From positions 1 to 64,000 of the forward strand of contig NZ_BOMI01000028.1 of NCBI RefSeq assembly GCF_016862115.1: a DNA stretch of 64,000 nucleotides. Direction: 5' to 3'. The notes beneath the pieces are model-generated. The model was not told the DNA's origin and ran no database searches. It saw only the letters and a program-made list of their open reading frames with translations. Position numbers and translations under genes: made by a program. Within the stretch, counting starts at the first letter, position 1. Each line of letters opens with the position of its first letter. The DNA is from Paractinoplanes deccanensis (lineage in GTDB: Bacteria; Actinomycetota; Actinomycetes; Mycobacteriales; Micromonosporaceae). This document shows, piece after piece, positions 63,901-64,000 of the stretch.

Positions 63901-64000
63901 CTCAGGTCCCGGTCGGCCTGGTCACGGACCAGCGACGCGTACGGCGAGCTGCTGAGCACGCGCACGACGCCGGCCGAGCGCATCGGGTGGTCCGCGTCGA
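60921..64000 (-). CDS. large STAND-type/helical-repeat protein, C-terminal part (runs off right edge)
   Basis: The frame is open through the right edge, so at least 1026 residues lie here, and the N-terminal NTPase or effector domains are outside. The visible part starts with a winged-helix-like region (LSSLLHAGDRQRDLLGLIAA, then LTTADLEDLTGLAPYEMAET), as found after the NTPase core of actinobacterial STAND proteins. A long array of paired helices follows (AMARSVREAGPRARVLASVA, LDVVAGVLDDTARDFARDGI, AGELVTAMAGRADVTPVLTQ and many more), i.e. TPR/HEAT-like sensor repeats of 30-40 residues. A 30-bp-encoded Ser/Pro/Ala linker interrupts it at 62863-62952. Such proteins act in signalling or immunity; the role here is not determinable. 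Confidence 0.78.
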   Translation of the reverse strand, partial: DADHPMRSAGVVRVLSSSPYASLVRDQADRDLSSLLHAGDRQRDLLGLIAAARGGLTTADLEDLTGLAPYEMAETLDQAPARVIVGRPGGERVYLLAHQNLQDAVTRQLGQRRMAGYRARLGAWADRFRARRWPGDTPRYLLTGYPAMLESAGEIDRLVACVTDLDRHDRMRDVFGGDAAALSEIAVAQASLRAGAVAVIDPDPRCLPGLARVAAHLGVLHDRIKAMPHLLPVMWAVLDHPDRAEAMARSVREAGPRARVLASVAVHLGERHPERARDLVAAAEESAAEEPAGETRGPALAAAAEAAAMLGHPELAGRLLRAAAGEAERIAHPEPRAGLYLLLANVAAALAPSPDPAAAPAPSPDSAAASARSPGSASAPDSVSALALGPEEAAALALAAAREDGSTAAADRALVGAVRLAAATGRAAWTKSLLAELDQPGPRIEGRLIAADAFRTVDPAWARALVEEAENHQAPWTAVDSWWRFAVVAPVWAALGDTERAQWHVARAEREIEAMPELLGKHTARAHLALALARMDQADRALDVVAGVLDDTARDFARDGIAQMLAAAGRFDRARSTVLEIADPSRRAAALAALAMALHAAGEGDEALRVAALAETTVRSAATGLSALRLLATLADELARAGQHEQAGELVTAMAGRADVTPVLTQLARVAVALPDPAPAAALDERMRRCEAAATDDAVRLEILIARTRMTARVSGTAVADAMVEAASALGRTQTLHPLLGQVPGALAAAGRLDEAVEWAAGLANPYERRARLTEMARVLAEAGEPERARHLVDLIDEAVPRLRALFGLLGPSSSGDALNEVLSELAAVDDEAARRTLTAELIAALAGHLPPERVVELAYDLEPGLQAAERDPAAFAGDAEAYADLLGVLAQAWARCGRTDRSALAARAVAELAGRIEDRVVRTAVLAIAIRGLVAAGRHGQAAEVARSIERIAETARSPSFMAGALATTATAFAQAQRPDLGRALLARALVLDGHEGALRALAVVDPRAARVVADYYLNAGFGS
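62863..62952. repeat. 30-bp in-frame repeat in the STAND-type gene
   Basis: Three 30-bp units (62863, 62893, 62923), plus degenerate flanks, share GCCGAGNCCGGCGA-like cores. Each encodes ten residues ([30 protein letters not shown]). It is more diverged than the other arrays. Confidence 0.75.

Noticed and set aside
1-64000. Insertion sequences, prophage or integrative element
   Set aside because: No transposase, integrase, terminal inverted repeats or tRNA attachment site was found.

Overview
The window is about 73% GC. It has the codon bias and gene content of a filamentous actinobacterium, most likely Micromonosporaceae (Actinoplanes-like). Supporting signs are two F420-type LLM oxidoreductases, a SARP regulator, a LAL regulator, a translational ileS T-box leader, a secreted family-9 cellulase, a chemoreceptor and many GTG starts. 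This placement is inference from content, not from a database search. No rRNA, tRNA, CRISPR array, transposase or integrase was seen.

Layout. 1-5.3 kb: the 5' end of a GH15 glucoamylase-like gene running off the left edge, a MurJ-type flippase, and a large NACHT-LRR STAND protein that is a candidate single-gene immune NTPase. 5.3-8.6 kb: NIPSNAP-like protein, a truncated hypothetical gene, a C-terminal fragment of a uracil-DNA-glycosylase-like gene, an unknown membrane-anchored gene and an N-terminal GNAT remnant; this is a deletion-scarred patch. 8.7-19.1 kb: mostly housekeeping or accessory single genes (GNAT, DUF2087, secreted GH9 cellulase with a CebR-like operator inside its coding region, UBP zinc finger, YbaK, DUF427, sulfotransferase, Tat-type hydrolase, LLM oxidoreductase, HExxH protein, ricin-type lectin). 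19.1-27.8 kb: a SARP regulator with several low-complexity insertions, an ArsR/SRPBCC pair, hydrolase plus uridine kinase, CoA-binding protein, universal stress protein and GNAT. 28-31.4 kb: an ileS T-box riboswitch and a eukaryote-like IleRS. 31.4-36.5 kb: TetR/YciI with a double palindrome operator, divergent MFS/LysR, VOC/membrane pair and FMN reductase. 36.5-41.9 kb: an alpha-galactoside operon (GH36, two permeases, solute-binding lipoprotein, no ATPase). 42-46.5 kb: chemoreceptor, a P1 peptidase swollen by 33-bp repeats, and a repeat-rich accessory patch. 46.8-52.7 kb: two FtsX-type permeases without an ATPase. 52.8-60.9 kb: LLM oxidoreductase, ArsR/CDF metal pair, membrane protein, LAL regulator, aldehyde dehydrogenase and small unknowns. 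60.9-64 kb: the C-terminal part of a very large STAND/helical-repeat protein running off the right edge.

The most unusual signal spans many loci. Short tandem arrays with near-identical central copies have expanded inside unrelated genes, always in multiples of three (18, 21, 30, 33, 48, about 54 bp), and also in non-coding DNA, with periods of 15, 23-24 and about 35 bp. Two of the non-coding arrays start exactly on the stop codon of the upstream gene. In the P1 peptidase the outer repeat copies still carry a conserved family motif, so the array seems to have grown from native coding sequence. This looks like a genome-wide tandem-amplification habit rather than a property of any one gene.
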